The translations under genes and the position numbers were made by a program. Below, piece after piece: positions 53,485 through 63,810 of a DNA stretch of 64,000 nucleotides. Origin of the DNA: CAZPAV01 sp964584755. GTDB taxonomy: Bacteria > Actinomycetota > Acidimicrobiia > Spongiisociales > UBA5794. Location: assembly GCA_964584755.1 (NCBI GenBank), contig CAZPAV010000007.1, positions 1-64,000 on the forward strand, given 5' to 3'. Under the pieces are notes generated by a model that worked only from the letters and a program-made list of their open reading frames with translations, had not been told where the DNA came from and did no database searches. Within the stretch, counting starts at the first letter, position 1, and every line of letters begins with the position of its first letter.

Positions 53485-54087
53485 GTGGAGGATCACGGGA
53501 TTCCATCGGACCCGATCCGCATCGTCCTGAGCGGTGGGATCGGGTCGGGGAAGAGCACCGTCGCCCGGCGGCTCGCCGCGCGCGGGGCGGTCGTCGTCTC
53601 CGCGGACGAGCTGGGCCATCGGGTGCTGGAGCCGGGAGGGGAGGCGTTCGCGGCGGTGGCGCGGCGGTGGCCCGCCGCGGTCGTGGAGGGGAGGATCGAT
53701 CGGCGACGTCTCGCCGCGATCGTCTTCCGGGACCCCGACGAGCTCGCCGCGTTGGAGGCGATGACGCATCCCGCCATCGCCCGGCGTGTGGCGGCGGAGG
53801 TGACCGCGGCCGGTGCACGGCCGGTCGTCGTGGAGCTCCCGGTCCTGGGGAGGGAGATCGTGGGAGGCGACTTCCTCCACGTGCTCGTGGAGGCGCCCGA
53901 GGAGGTGCGCCTGCGACGGGTGGTCGCCAGGGGAGGCGACCCGGAGGACGCGGCGCGACGCATCGCCGTCCAGCCCGCGCCGGAGGAGTGGCGCCGCTGG
54001 GCCGACGTCGTCATCGTCAACGACGGAGATCTCGAGGAGCTCGATGCCAGGGTGGAGGAGCTCTGGCGGCGGCTCCTCGACCCGTGA
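53485..54087 (+). CDS. coaE: Dephospho-CoA kinase
   Basis: CoaE phosphorylates dephospho-CoA, the last step of CoA synthesis. The 200-residue protein has the P-loop [15 protein letters not shown] near residue 16, [14 protein letters not shown] and a C-terminal helix. GTG 53485 fits the -10 six bases upstream. It normally follows rpsA; uvrB is next. Confidence 0.94.
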   Translation: MEDHGIPSDPIRIVLSGGIGSGKSTVARRLAARGAVVVSADELGHRVLEPGGEAFAAVARRWPAAVVEGRIDRRRLAAIVFRDPDELAALEAMTHPAIARRVAAEVTAAGARPVVVELPVLGREIVGGDFLHVLVEAPEEVRLRRVVARGGDPEDAARRIAVQPAPEEWRRWADVVIVNDGDLEELDARVEELWRRLLDP

Positions 54088-54107
54088 TGCCGGGCGGGGG
54101 GAGCCGG

Positions 54108-54113
54108 TACCCT
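54108..54113 (+). promoter_or_regulatory. Putative -10 (TACCCT) for uvrB, leaderless
   Basis: TACCCT ends eight bases before the uvrB ATG. No LexA-type box is recognised. Confidence 0.5.
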
Positions 54114-54121
54114 CCGCGGGG

Positions 54122-56134
54122 ATGAAGCCGTTTCGCGTCCACTCCGACTTCGCCCCGGCGGGGGACCAGCCCCAAGCCGTCGCCCGGCTGGCGGAGGGGA
54201 TCCGGCGCGGGGACCGTTTCCAGACGCTCCTCGGGATCACGGGGTCGGGGAAGTCGGCCACGATCGCCTGGACCATCGAGCAGGTGCAGCTCCCCACCCT
54301 CGTCCTGGCACCGAACAAGGCCCTCGCCGCGCAGCTCGCCAACGAGTTCCGGCAGTTCTTCCCCGAGAACCGGGTCGAGTACTTCGTCTCCTACTACGAC
54401 TACTACCAGCCGGAGGCGTACCTGCCGCGCACCGACACGTACATCGAGAAGGAGTCGACGAGGAACGACGAGATCGACCGGCTGCGTCACTCGGCCACGG
54501 CGGCGCTGCTCACCCGGCGCGACGTCGTCATCGTGGCCTCGGTCTCGGCCATCTACGGCCTGGGCTCCCCCGAGCAGTACGAGGGTCAACTCCTCCGCCT
54601 CGTGCAGGGGGTCGCCTTCCCCCTCGAGCACGCCCTCCGCCGGCTCGTGGACATCCAGTACCAACGCAACGAGGTGGAGCTCTCCCGCGGGAGGTTCCGG
54701 GTGCGCGGCGACACCCTCGAGGTCTTCCCCTCCTACGAGGAGACCGTGTTCCGTGTCGAGTACTGGGGGGACGAGGTGGAGCGGATCCTCCGCATGCACC
54801 CCGTCACCGGGGAGGTCCTCGAGGAGCTCGGCGAGCTCTGGGTGTACCCGGCGACCCACTACGTCACCGACCGCTCCCGCCTCGAGCGGGCCATCGGGGC
54901 GATCGAGGTCGAGCTGCAGGAGCGCCTGGCCGAGCTCGAGGCGCGGGGGAGGTCACTCGAGGCGCAGCGTCTCCGCATGCGCACCGCGTACGACCTGGAG
55001 ATGCTCCGCGAGGTGGGCACCTGCCCGGGCATCGAGAACTACTCCCGTCACCTCGACGGACGGGCCCCCGGGGAGCCGCCCTACACGCTGCTCGACTACT
55101 TCCCCGACGACTACCTCACGATCGTGGACGAGAGCCACGTCACGATCCCACAGATCCACGGGCAGTACGCCGGTGACCGGAGCCGCAAGGAGGTCCTCGT
55201 CGCGCACGGGTTCCGCCTCCCCTCGGCGCTCGACAACCGGCCGCTCACCTTCGAGGAGTGGTACGCCCGCACCGCCCGGGCGGTGTTCCTCTCCGCCACG
55301 CCGGGGCCGTGGGAGCTGCGCGAGTCGGCGCAGGTGGTGGAGCAGATCATCCGGCCCACCGGGCTCGTGGACCCCGCCGTGGAAGTCCGCCCCACCCGAG
55401 GCCAAGTGGACGATCTCGTCGAGGAGATCCGCGGCCGTGCCGAGCGAGACCAGCGCATCCTCGTGACCACCCTCACGAAGAAGATGGCCGAGGACCTCAC
55501 CGAGTACCTCGTCGAGCTGGGGATCCGCGCCCGGTATCTCCACAGCGACATCGACACGCTCGAACGCGTCCAGATCCTCCGTGACCTGCGCCTCGGCGAG
55601 TACGACGTCCTCGTCGGGGTGAACCTGCTCCGGGAGGGCCTCGACCTGCCCGAGGTCTCCCTGGTGGCGATCCTCGATGCGGACAAGGAGGGGTTCCTCC
55701 GGTCGGTGACGAGCCTCGTCCAGACGATCGGACGGGCGGCGCGCAACGTGGACGGCATGGTCGTCATGTACGCCGACGCGGTGACGGACTCCATGCGGCG
55801 CGCCATCGAGGAGACGAACCGCCGCCGGGCCCGCCAGCTCGCCTACAACGAGGAGCACGGCATCGACCCGCAGACGATCCGGAAGAAGATCTCGGACATC
55901 CTCGAGCTCGTGCAGCGTGGCGACGCGCCCGCGGCGGAACGCCGGGCACGAGAGGTGCGCCGCCGCGCGCCACTCGAGCTCGACACCCCGGACCTGCGCC
56001 GGCTCATCCAGAGTCTCGAGGAGGAGATGCACGACGCGGCCGCCGAGCTGCGGTTCGAGTACGCAGCCCGGCTTCGTGACGAGATCGCCGAGCTGCGGCG
56101 CGAGCTGCGGGAGCTCACCGAGGCCGCCTTCTGA
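54122..56134 (+). CDS. uvrB: Excinuclease ABC subunit B
   Basis: UvrB is the damage-verifying helicase of nucleotide excision repair. The 670-residue protein has Walker A GITGSGKS at 38-45, the beta-hairpin [21 protein letters not shown], the DESH box ([11 protein letters not shown]), helicase motifs [15 protein letters not shown] and QTIGRAARN, and the C-terminal UVR domain that binds UvrC. Confidence 0.98.
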   Translation: MKPFRVHSDFAPAGDQPQAVARLAEGIRRGDRFQTLLGITGSGKSATIAWTIEQVQLPTLVLAPNKALAAQLANEFRQFFPENRVEYFVSYYDYYQPEAYLPRTDTYIEKESTRNDEIDRLRHSATAALLTRRDVVIVASVSAIYGLGSPEQYEGQLLRLVQGVAFPLEHALRRLVDIQYQRNEVELSRGRFRVRGDTLEVFPSYEETVFRVEYWGDEVERILRMHPVTGEVLEELGELWVYPATHYVTDRSRLERAIGAIEVELQERLAELEARGRSLEAQRLRMRTAYDLEMLREVGTCPGIENYSRHLDGRAPGEPPYTLLDYFPDDYLTIVDESHVTIPQIHGQYAGDRSRKEVLVAHGFRLPSALDNRPLTFEEWYARTARAVFLSATPGPWELRESAQVVEQIIRPTGLVDPAVEVRPTRGQVDDLVEEIRGRAERDQRILVTTLTKKMAEDLTEYLVELGIRARYLHSDIDTLERVQILRDLRLGEYDVLVGVNLLREGLDLPEVSLVAILDADKEGFLRSVTSLVQTIGRAARNVDGMVVMYADAVTDSMRRAIEETNRRRARQLAYNEEHGIDPQTIRKKISDILELVQRGDAPAAERRAREVRRRAPLELDTPDLRRLIQSLEEEMHDAAAELRFEYAARLRDEIAELRRELRELTEAAF

Positions 56135-56194
56135 GGGGGAGCGGGCCCCGCGGCGAGCGCCGGCGCGCGGGTCGGGCAGCCGCCCGGCTCCCGG

Positions 56195-56200
56195 TACACT
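56195..56200 (+). promoter_or_regulatory. Putative -10 (TACACT) for uvrA
   Basis: TACACT lies 29 bases before the uvrA GTG; the leader would carry GGAGGG. Confidence 0.45.
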
Positions 56201-56229
56201 CGCCGGGCGGCGACGACGGAGGGAGCGCG

Positions 56230-59055
56230 GTGCCCGAGGACCGCATCGTCATCCGCGGCGCCCGTGAGCACAACCTCGACGACATCGATCTCGAGCTGCC
56301 GCGGGGCCGTCTGACCGTCTTCACCGGGCTCTCCGGCTCGGGGAAGTCGTCGCTCGCGTTCGACACCATCTACGCCGAGGGGCAACGCCGGTACGTCGAG
56401 AGTCTCTCCGCCTACGCCCGGCAGTTCCTCGGCCAGATGGACAAGCCGGACGTGGACTTCATCGAGGGGCTCTCGCCGGCGATCTCGATCGACCAGAAGA
56501 CGGCGAGTCGCAACCCGCGCTCGACGGTGGGGACGGTGACCGAGATCCACGACTACCTGCGGCTCCTCTACGCACGGATCGGGGTTCCCCACTGTCCCGA
56601 GGACGGAATCCCCGTCACGCGCCAGACCCCGCAGCAGATCGTGGACCGGATCCTCGAGCTCGAGGAGGGAACACGGTTCCTCGTCCTGGCGCCCGTCATC
56701 CGCGGCAGGAAGGGGGAGTACGAGGGACTCCTGGCGGACCTCGCCCGGCAGGGCTTCAGTCGGGCCCGGATCGACGGCGAGATCCGGGACCTGACCGAGG
56801 AGATCCGGCTCGACCGCTACTTCCAGCACACCATCGAGGTGGTCGTCGACCGGCTCGTCCGCAAGGAGGGGATCCGGCGGCGACTGACCGACTCGCTCGA
56901 GACCGCCCTCGAGCTCACCGACGGCGTGGCCCACATCGACATCGTCGACGGACCCACCCTCGCCTTCAGTCGACACTTCGCCTGCACCCGGTGCGGCCTC
57001 TCCTTCGACGAGCTCCAGCCGCGCAACTTCTCGTTCAACTCGCCGTACGGTGCCTGCCCCGAGTGCAGCGGCCTCGGCACCCGGTTCCAGGTGGATCCCG
57101 ACCTGGTGATCTCCCATCCCGAGCGCAGTCTGCGTGAGGGCGCGATCGCCCCCTGGGTGGGCCGCCACCGCACCGGCTACTACCAGCGACTCCTCGCCGG
57201 CGTGGCCGCCGCGGAGGGGATCGACCTCGACGCCGCCTGGGAGGACCTCCCCGCGGAGCAGCGCGAGCTCCTCCTCCACGGGGCCGGCGCCCGCCGCTTC
57301 ACCGTCCGGTACCGGAACCGCTTCGGCCGGGAACGCCGCTACGAGGCCCGCTACGAGGGCGTCGTTCCCTGGCTCGCCCGGCGCTACGCCGAGGCGGAGA
57401 CCGACGCCGCCCGGGAGAACTACCGGCAGTACATGCGGGAGGTGCCCTGTGACGCCTGCGGCGGTGGTCGCCTCAATCCGATCTCCCTGGCGGTGACCGT
57501 CGGCGGGCGCTCGATCTTCCAGCTCTCCTCGCTTCCTCTCCGAGATGCCCGCGCCTTCCTCGCCTCCCTCGCCCTGGACGAGCGGGAGCGCCGCATCGCC
57601 CACCGGGTCGTGAAGGAGATCGTGAGCCGGCTCGACTTCCTGGTGGACGTGGGGCTCGACTACCTCACACTGTCACGCTCGGCGGCGACGCTCGCCGGCG
57701 GGGAGGCGCAGCGCATCAGGCTCGCCACCCAGATCGGCTCCGGGCTCGTGGGTGTCCTCTACATCCTCGACGAGCCCTCGATCGGGCTCCACCAACGGGA
57801 CAACCGGCGGCTCATCGAGACCCTGCTGCGCCTCCGCGACCTCGGGAACACCCTCATCGTCGTCGAACACGACGAGGAGACGATCCGCGCCGCCGACCAC
57901 ATCGTCGACATCGGCCCCGGGGCCGGCGAGCACGGTGGTCGGATCGTGGCCGCCGGGCCGCTCGAAGCCATCGTGGCGGCGCCCGAGTCGATCACGGGCG
58001 ACTACCTCGCCGGGCGGCGGCGCATCGACGTTCCCACCACGAGACGGTCGGGCTCCGGCGAGGCGATCGTCGTGCGCGGTGCCACCGAGCACAACCTCGC
58101 CGGCATCGACGTCGCCTTCCCGCTCGGCCGGTTCGTCGCGGTCACCGGCGTCTCCGGGAGCGGCAAGTCCTCCCTCGTCCTCGACGTGCTCTCCCGCGCC
58201 CTCCACGCCGAGCTGCACGGAGCCCGCCGGCGCCCGGGCCGGCACCGCCGCATCGAAGGCATCGAGCACATCGACAAGGTGATCGACATCGACCAGTCGC
58301 CCATCGGCCGGACCCCGCGCTCGAACGCGGTGACGTACACGAAGGTCTTCGACGCGATCCGGCAGCTCTTCGCCGCCACCCCCGACGCCCGGGTACGCGG
58401 CTACAAGCCGGGCCGGTTCTCCTTCAATGTCCCGGGGGGACGCTGCGAGACCTGCAAGGGCGACGGCACCCTGAGGATCGAGATGCACTTCCTGCCCGAC
58501 GTGTACGTGCCGTGCGAGGTGTGCAAGGGACGTCGCTACAACCGGGACACCCTCGAGGTGACGTTCAAGGGCCACTCCATCGCCGACGTGCTCGACATGT
58601 CCATCGAGGAGGCGCTCCACTTCTTCGAGAACCATCCCCGGATCGCCCGCGTCCTGGGGACGCTCAACGACGTCGGACTCGGGTACATCCGCCTGGGACA
58701 GCCGGCCCCGACCCTCTCGGGGGGCGAGGCCCAGCGCGTCAAGCTGGCCGCGGAGCTGGGCAGACGGTCCACGGGGAGGACGTTCTACATCCTCGACGAG
58801 CCCACGACGGGGTTGCACTTCGAGGACGTGCGCAAGCTCCTGGGGGTGCTGCACCGCCTCGTCGACGCGGGGAACACCGTGGTCGTCATCGAGCACAACC
58901 TCGACGTGATCAAGTCCGCCGACTGGATCATCGACCTCGGGCCCGAGGGGGGCGACGAGGGGGGTCGGCTCGTGGCGGAGGGCACGCCGGAGCAGGTGGC
59001 CGCGGTGCCCGACTCCTACACCGGCAAGTTCCTCCGCGACGTGCTGGCGCGCTGA
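56230..59055 (+). CDS. uvrA: Excinuclease ABC subunit A
   Basis: UvrA is the damage-sensing ABC ATPase dimer. The 941-residue protein has Walker A motifs GLSGSGKSS at 33-41 and GVSGSGKSS near 640, two ABC signatures ([24 protein letters not shown]) and the zinc sites CTRCG/CPECSG and CETCKG/CEVCKG. Start is GTG with GGAGGG upstream. Its last 40 bases overlap the GT-C-type gene. Confidence 0.98.
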   Translation: MPEDRIVIRGAREHNLDDIDLELPRGRLTVFTGLSGSGKSSLAFDTIYAEGQRRYVESLSAYARQFLGQMDKPDVDFIEGLSPAISIDQKTASRNPRSTVGTVTEIHDYLRLLYARIGVPHCPEDGIPVTRQTPQQIVDRILELEEGTRFLVLAPVIRGRKGEYEGLLADLARQGFSRARIDGEIRDLTEEIRLDRYFQHTIEVVVDRLVRKEGIRRRLTDSLETALELTDGVAHIDIVDGPTLAFSRHFACTRCGLSFDELQPRNFSFNSPYGACPECSGLGTRFQVDPDLVISHPERSLREGAIAPWVGRHRTGYYQRLLAGVAAAEGIDLDAAWEDLPAEQRELLLHGAGARRFTVRYRNRFGRERRYEARYEGVVPWLARRYAEAETDAARENYRQYMREVPCDACGGGRLNPISLAVTVGGRSIFQLSSLPLRDARAFLASLALDERERRIAHRVVKEIVSRLDFLVDVGLDYLTLSRSAATLAGGEAQRIRLATQIGSGLVGVLYILDEPSIGLHQRDNRRLIETLLRLRDLGNTLIVVEHDEETIRAADHIVDIGPGAGEHGGRIVAAGPLEAIVAAPESITGDYLAGRRRIDVPTTRRSGSGEAIVVRGATEHNLAGIDVAFPLGRFVAVTGVSGSGKSSLVLDVLSRALHAELHGARRRPGRHRRIEGIEHIDKVIDIDQSPIGRTPRSNAVTYTKVFDAIRQLFAATPDARVRGYKPGRFSFNVPGGRCETCKGDGTLRIEMHFLPDVYVPCEVCKGRRYNRDTLEVTFKGHSIADVLDMSIEEALHFFENHPRIARVLGTLNDVGLGYIRLGQPAPTLSGGEAQRVKLAAELGRRSTGRTFYILDEPTTGLHFEDVRKLLGVLHRLVDAGNTVVVIEHNLDVIKSADWIIDLGPEGGDEGGRLVAEGTPEQVAAVPDSYTGKFLRDVLAR

Positions 59056-60239
59056 TCGTCCGCCCGCAGGTCGCCGAGGGCGGCGGCCGCCGTGGCGAGG
59101 AGGAGGAGGTTGCGCCCGACGAGGGCGCCGGCCCACCAGAGGGCCGTCGGGGCCCAGAAGCTGAAGAGGAGCGTGGTGAGGCCGACGGCGAGGCCCAGTC
59201 GACGCCGCGTCACGCCGCTCCCCGAGAGTGCCGCGAACGGTGTGGCCCAGAAGAGGAACTGGGCGGAGAGGAGTGGCGAGGCGAGGAGGAGGGCGAGGAC
59301 GAGCACGGTGAGGAGACGGAGGGCGCCGGGCCAGGTGAAGGGCCGACGTCGGACGGGCAGGGCGGTGAGCGCGACACCGATCCCGACGAGGGCGTTGAGG
59401 GCCGGCGCCCACGTCCCCACCGCCACGTAGGTGGCCCCGGCGGAGTCGAGGAGGACGAGGTGTCCCCGCCCCGCGAGACGGGCGAGGACGAGCAGGGATC
59501 CGACCAGGGTCTCCATGTGGATGCCGGTGAAGGCCCGTCCCTGGCGGAAGCCGGGTGTGAGGAGGAGCCCGCCGACGAGGACCGCGGTGAACGCGACGGC
59601 GACGGCGGCCCGCCGCCGTCGCCCCCGCCACCAGTCCGGCACGGCGAGGAGGACGGGCCATCCCTTGGCGGCGATGCCGAGGAGTCCGGCGAGGAGTCCG
59701 GCGCCTTCCCTGCCCTCGACGACGGCGAGGAGCGCCAGGACGGCGAGGAGGGTGGGGAGGGGCTCGAGGCGGAAGAGGACGAGCGGGAACGCCGGCGCCG
59801 CCAGGAGGAGCCAGCGCCCGGCGGCGTCGGGGACACCGAGCCGATCGCCGAGGAGGCGGATCGCGTCGGTGAGGAGGAGGAGGAGCCCCGCGGCGAGGAG
59901 GGAGAAGGCGACGCCGTAGGGGACGCCGGCGAGACGTGTCACCAGCTCCGCGACCGCCATGGGAAGGAGGGCCAGGGGCAGGTGCTCGTAGGGGAGGGTC
60001 AGGTAGGGGACGGCCCCGTGGAAGAGGCGCTCCATGAGGCGGTGGTACACGACCGGATCGCTCGTGAGGATGCCGGCCGCGCCGAAGCCGAACCGCGTCG
60101 TCGTCGCGACGGCCCACCAGAAGGAGGCGGCGAGCGCGAGCGCGGCGAGGACCCGCCGGCGCCGGGGCCGCGGATCGCCGGCGCCGGCGGCCGCCGCGGC
60201 GCGGGGGACGACGGGCGATTCCTGCGTACCCTGGACCAC
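59016..60239 (-). CDS. GT-C / GT87-like membrane protein
   Basis: A 407-residue polytopic protein with about ten helices. The first loop has [17 protein letters not shown] and [17 protein letters not shown], the Asp-containing loop typical of GT-C polyprenyl-phosphate mannosyltransferases. The donor and acceptor are unknown. GTG 60239 is the most likely start but has no clear Shine-Dalgarno. Divergent from the methyltransferase; overlaps uvrA at the 3' end. Confidence 0.7.
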   Translation of the reverse strand: MVQGTQESPVVPRAAAAAGAGDPRPRRRRVLAALALAASFWWAVATTTRFGFGAAGILTSDPVVYHRLMERLFHGAVPYLTLPYEHLPLALLPMAVAELVTRLAGVPYGVAFSLLAAGLLLLLTDAIRLLGDRLGVPDAAGRWLLLAAPAFPLVLFRLEPLPTLLAVLALLAVVEGREGAGLLAGLLGIAAKGWPVLLAVPDWWRGRRRRAAVAVAFTAVLVGGLLLTPGFRQGRAFTGIHMETLVGSLLVLARLAGRGHLVLLDSAGATYVAVGTWAPALNALVGIGVALTALPVRRRPFTWPGALRLLTVLVLALLLASPLLSAQFLFWATPFAALSGSGVTRRRLGLAVGLTTLLFSFWAPTALWWAGALVGRNLLLLATAAAALGDLRADDQRASTSRRNLPV

Positions 60240-60275
60240 AAGGAGGCATCGACGCCGGGGAGAGGAGACTGAAGC

Positions 60276-60980
60276 GTGATCGACGACGTGGCGGGCTGGG
60301 ACGCCATCGCCGACTGGTGGCTGGGCGAGGTCGCCGACGACCCCTGCTACCGCGAGCAGGTCCTGCCGCTGCTGGGCCGGCTTCTCGGCGACGCCGCAGG
60401 CCCGGTCCTCGATCTGGGATGCGGCGAGGGTCAGGGGATGCGGTACCTCGGGGGAGACGTCCTCGGGTGCGACCTCTCGGCGCGTCTCCTCCGGCGGGCG
60501 CGGCGGGCCGGCCCGGTGGTTCGCTGTCGCCTCCCCGACCTCTCCTGGCTCGTCGACGGGGCGGTGGCCGCCGCCTACTCGGTCTTCGTCCTCGACCTCC
60601 TCGCCGATCTCGACGGGTTCTTCCGTGAGGCCGCCCGGGTGACCCGTCGCGGCGGACCGCTGGTGGTGGTCGTCAATCACCCGGCCTTCACGCCCCACGA
60701 CGCGGGACCCATCGTGGATCTCGACGGGGAGGTGTTGTGGCGCTGGGGTCGCTACCTCGCCGAGGGCACGAGCCTGCAGCCGGCCGGGTCCCGGCGCGTC
60801 CGGTTCCACCACCGCCCCTTGGGGCGGATCCTCACCGGTGCCGCCGCCGCCGGGTGGTGTCTCGAGGAGCTCGAGGAGCAGGCCCTCGGGCCGGCTGTGA
60901 TCGCCCGCGAGCCCGGGTACCACGGTCAGGAGGGCATCCCGCGCATCCTGGGGGTCCGATGGCGCCGGCGGGACGGGTGA
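60276..60980 (+). CDS. SAM-dependent methyltransferase, class I
   Basis: A 234-residue methyltransferase with motif I VLDLGCGEGQGMRYL near residues 44-58, GCDLSARLLRRAR and the LVVVVNHPAF strand. The substrate is unknown; this type (methyltransferase 11) acts on small molecules or lipids. GTG 60276 with GGAGA upstream. It sits between the GT-C gene and uvrC with no functional link to NER. Confidence 0.85.
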   Translation: MIDDVAGWDAIADWWLGEVADDPCYREQVLPLLGRLLGDAAGPVLDLGCGEGQGMRYLGGDVLGCDLSARLLRRARRAGPVVRCRLPDLSWLVDGAVAAAYSVFVLDLLADLDGFFREAARVTRRGGPLVVVVNHPAFTPHDAGPIVDLDGEVLWRWGRYLAEGTSLQPAGSRRVRFHHRPLGRILTGAAAAGWCLEELEEQALGPAVIAREPGYHGQEGIPRILGVRWRRRDG

Positions 60981-61028
60981 GGCGGCCGAGCCCGGGGACG
61001 GGTCGTCGCCGCGACTCGCCGGCGGGGA

Positions 61029-61034
61029 TACCAT
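61029..61034 (+). promoter_or_regulatory. Putative -10 (TACCAT) for uvrC, leaderless
   Basis: TACCAT ends seven bases before ATG 61042, favouring that start over GTG 61039. Confidence 0.5.
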
Positions 61035-61041
61035 CGCGGTG

Positions 61042-62895
61042 ATGGTCCGGCGCCCCGTGCCCTCCGAGATCCCCGACGCGCCCGGCGTGTACCTCTTCCG
61101 TGACCCGCACGGCGCGGTGCTCTACGTGGGGAAGGCCCGGTCGTTGCGGAAGCGCCTGGCGAACTACTTCGTCCGGGATCTCCCGGCGCGCACCCGCGCC
61201 ATGGTCGAGGCGGCGGCGACGGTGGAGTGGATCCTCACCGACTCGGACGTGGCCGCCATCATGGTGGAGTACGGGCTCGTCCAGGAGCATCGACCCCGGT
61301 ACAACATTCGCCTCCGCGACGACAAGACGTTCCCCCATCTCGCCCTGACGACGGACCACGAGTGGCCCCGGGCCATGGTCACCCGGGGCCGGAAGCGACC
61401 CGGCGTCCGGTACTTCGGTCCCTACGCCCACGCCTACGCGATCCGGCAGACCCTCGATCTCCTCCTCCGGACGTTCCCGGTGCGCACCTGCAGCGACGCC
61501 AAGCTGCGACGTCACGCGGCGCAAGGGCGTCCCTGCCTCCTCTACGACATCGAGCGCTGCGCCGGGCCGTGCATCGGCGCCGTCACGCCGGGGACGTACG
61601 GAGGGTACGTCGCCGGGCTCGCCCGGTTCCTCGAGGGCGACGGCGGAGAGATCCTGGCCCGGCTCGACCGGGACATGCGGGCGGCCGCGGCCCTCCAGGA
61701 GTACGAGCGAGCGGCACGCCTCCGCGACCAGATGGAGGCGGTCCGGCGCGCCCTCGAGCGCCAGGAGCTCGTCACGGACCGTCCGGAGGACCTCGACGTC
61801 ATCGCCGTGGAGGCCGACGAGCTGGAGGCGGCGCTCGTCGTGCTCGTCGTGCGACGGGGGAGGGTGGTGGGGCGGCGCAGCACCATCGTCGACCGGGTGG
61901 AGGAGACGACCGACGGCGAGCTGCTCGGCACGATGCTCGAGCAGCTCTACGGCGCGGAGCGGCCGCCGCCCCTCGTCCTCCTCCCCCTGGCACCGCCCGA
62001 TCCCGAGACGTGGCAGGCCTGGCTGCGCGCCCGGCGCGGCGCCCGGGTCGAGCTGCGCGTGCCCCGCCGGGGCCCGAAGCGTCGTGTCCTCGAGACCGCG
62101 GCCGCCAACGCCCGGGACGTGCTCGCTCGGCACCGGCTCCGTCGCGGCGCCGACCACAACGCCCGGGCGCGGGCGCTCGAGGGCCTAAGGGAGGTGCTGG
62201 GACTGGAGGAGCCCCCGCTCCGCATCGAGTGCTACGACATCAGCACGATCCAAGGAACGAACACCGTCGGCTCGATGGTCGTCTTCGAGGACGGGCTTCC
62301 CCGGCCTGCGGACTACCGGCGCTTCCGCGTGCGAGAGGTGCCGGGCCAGGACGACTTCGCGGCCATGGAGGAGGTCCTGCGGCGCCGCTTCACCGCGTAC
62401 CTCCGGGAGCGGGAGCGACCCGTCGCCGAGCGGGGTCGCTTCGCCTACCCGCCGGCCCTCGTGGTCGTCGACGGTGGGGCCGGACAGCTCGGTCGGGCGG
62501 TGAGGGTGCTCGCCGAGCTGGATCTGACGATCCCCGTCGTGGGGCTCGCCAAGCGGCTCGAGGAGGTGTATCTCCCGGGGCGCGGCGAACCGATCCTCAT
62601 CCCCCGCGACAGCGAGGCGCTGTACCTCCTCCAGCGCGTCCGGGACGAGGCCCATCGGTTCGCGGTCGCGTACCACCGCCGGTTGCGGAGGAAGCGTATG
62701 GTGGACTCGATCCTCGACGAGGTCCCCGGCGTCGGACCGGCGCGGAAGCGGCGCCTCGTGCGCCGGTTCGGGTCGCTGAAGCGGATGCGGGCGGCGTCGC
62801 GGGAGGAGCTGGCCGAGGTCGTCCCCCGGCCCGTCGCGGCGACGATCCACGCCAGGCTCCACGGTGACGAGGGGCCGCGACCGGAGGGAGGATGA
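61042..62895 (+). CDS. uvrC: Excinuclease ABC subunit C
   Basis: UvrC makes both incisions in nucleotide excision repair. The 617-residue protein has the GIY-YIG nuclease (PGVYLFRDPHGAVLYVGKA), a four-Cys cluster (C...C...CAGPC) that in E. coli binds an Fe-S cluster, the UVR domain, the RNase-H-like nuclease (ECYDISTIQG, VVDGGAGQL) and C-terminal HhH motifs (VPGVGPARKRRL). ATG 61042 fits the upstream -10. Confidence 0.97.
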   Translation: MVRRPVPSEIPDAPGVYLFRDPHGAVLYVGKARSLRKRLANYFVRDLPARTRAMVEAAATVEWILTDSDVAAIMVEYGLVQEHRPRYNIRLRDDKTFPHLALTTDHEWPRAMVTRGRKRPGVRYFGPYAHAYAIRQTLDLLLRTFPVRTCSDAKLRRHAAQGRPCLLYDIERCAGPCIGAVTPGTYGGYVAGLARFLEGDGGEILARLDRDMRAAAALQEYERAARLRDQMEAVRRALERQELVTDRPEDLDVIAVEADELEAALVVLVVRRGRVVGRRSTIVDRVEETTDGELLGTMLEQLYGAERPPPLVLLPLAPPDPETWQAWLRARRGARVELRVPRRGPKRRVLETAAANARDVLARHRLRRGADHNARARALEGLREVLGLEEPPLRIECYDISTIQGTNTVGSMVVFEDGLPRPADYRRFRVREVPGQDDFAAMEEVLRRRFTAYLRERERPVAERGRFAYPPALVVVDGGAGQLGRAVRVLAELDLTIPVVGLAKRLEEVYLPGRGEPILIPRDSEALYLLQRVRDEAHRFAVAYHRRLRRKRMVDSILDEVPGVGPARKRRLVRRFGSLKRMRAASREELAEVVPRPVAATIHARLHGDEGPRPEGG

Positions 62896-62898
62896 TCG

Positions 62899-63810
62899 AT
62901 GGGTGAGGAGCGACCGGAGCGGGGACGGCGGCTCGCCCACGTCGTCGTGCTCACCGGGCTGTCGGGGGCAGGACGGTCGCAGGCGGCGAACGTCCTCGAG
63001 GACCTCGGCTTCTTCGTCGTCGACAACCTCCCCACCGCCCTCGTCGGGGAGGTCGTCGACCGTGCCGGGGTCCCCGAGGGAACCCGGTCGAAGATGGCCG
63101 TCGTCGTCGACACTCGAGGAGGGCTCACCCACGAGGACCTCGAGACCGTGCTCCTCGAGCTCCATCGACGCGGCGTGCGCACCACCGTGCTCTTCCTCGA
63201 CGCGGAGGACGCGGTCCTCGTGCGCCGTTACGAGGAGGCCCGACGACCCCACCCCGCGGCGGGACCCACGCTCGCCGAGTCGATCGCGCTGGAGCGGGCC
63301 GCCTTCGAGGCGATTCGGGGCGACGCCGACATCATCATCGATACGAGCGAGCTCAGCGTCCATCAGCTTCGGGAGCGCATCGAGGAGGCGTTCGCCTCCT
63401 ACGCGCCGGAACGGCGGATGCGGGTCGACGTCACCTCCTTCGGGTTCAAGCGGGGGGTACCGCGCGTCGTCGACGTCCTCCTCGACGCCCGGTTCCTGCC
63501 CAACCCGCACTGGGTGCCCGAGCTGCGACCCCGCACCGGACTCGACCCCTCCGTACGCGCCTACGTGCTCGACCAACCGGACGCCGCGGCGTTCCTCGAG
63601 AAGGTGACCGACCTGCTCGACTTCCTCCTGCCGCGGTACGAGGCGGAGGGGAAGTCGTACCTGACGATCGCGATCGGGTGCACCGGGGGACGGCACCGGT
63701 CGGTGGTGCTCGCCGAGGCGCTGGGGGCCCATCTTCGCCGCGGCGGCGTCGAGGTCACCGTCCACCATCGGGACGCGGAACTGGAGGATCATGAGGCCCA
63801 CCGACACTGA
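62899..63810 (+). CDS. rapZ: RNase adapter RapZ-family nucleotide-binding protein
   Basis: A 303-residue YvcJ/RapZ protein. The P-loop is GLSGAGRSQAANVLED with Arg in the lysine position, common in actinobacterial members; then FFVVDNLP. The C-terminal domain has LTIAIGCTGGRHRSV, which binds GlcN-6-P regulators in E. coli. In actinobacteria the usual neighbours are yvcK and whiA; its role is less clear. The start follows uvrC by three bases. Confidence 0.92.
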   Translation: MGEERPERGRRLAHVVVLTGLSGAGRSQAANVLEDLGFFVVDNLPTALVGEVVDRAGVPEGTRSKMAVVVDTRGGLTHEDLETVLLELHRRGVRTTVLFLDAEDAVLVRRYEEARRPHPAAGPTLAESIALERAAFEAIRGDADIIIDTSELSVHQLRERIEEAFASYAPERRMRVDVTSFGFKRGVPRVVDVLLDARFLPNPHWVPELRPRTGLDPSVRAYVLDQPDAAAFLEKVTDLLDFLLPRYEAEGKSYLTIAIGCTGGRHRSVVLAEALGAHLRRGGVEVTVHHRDAELEDHEAHRH

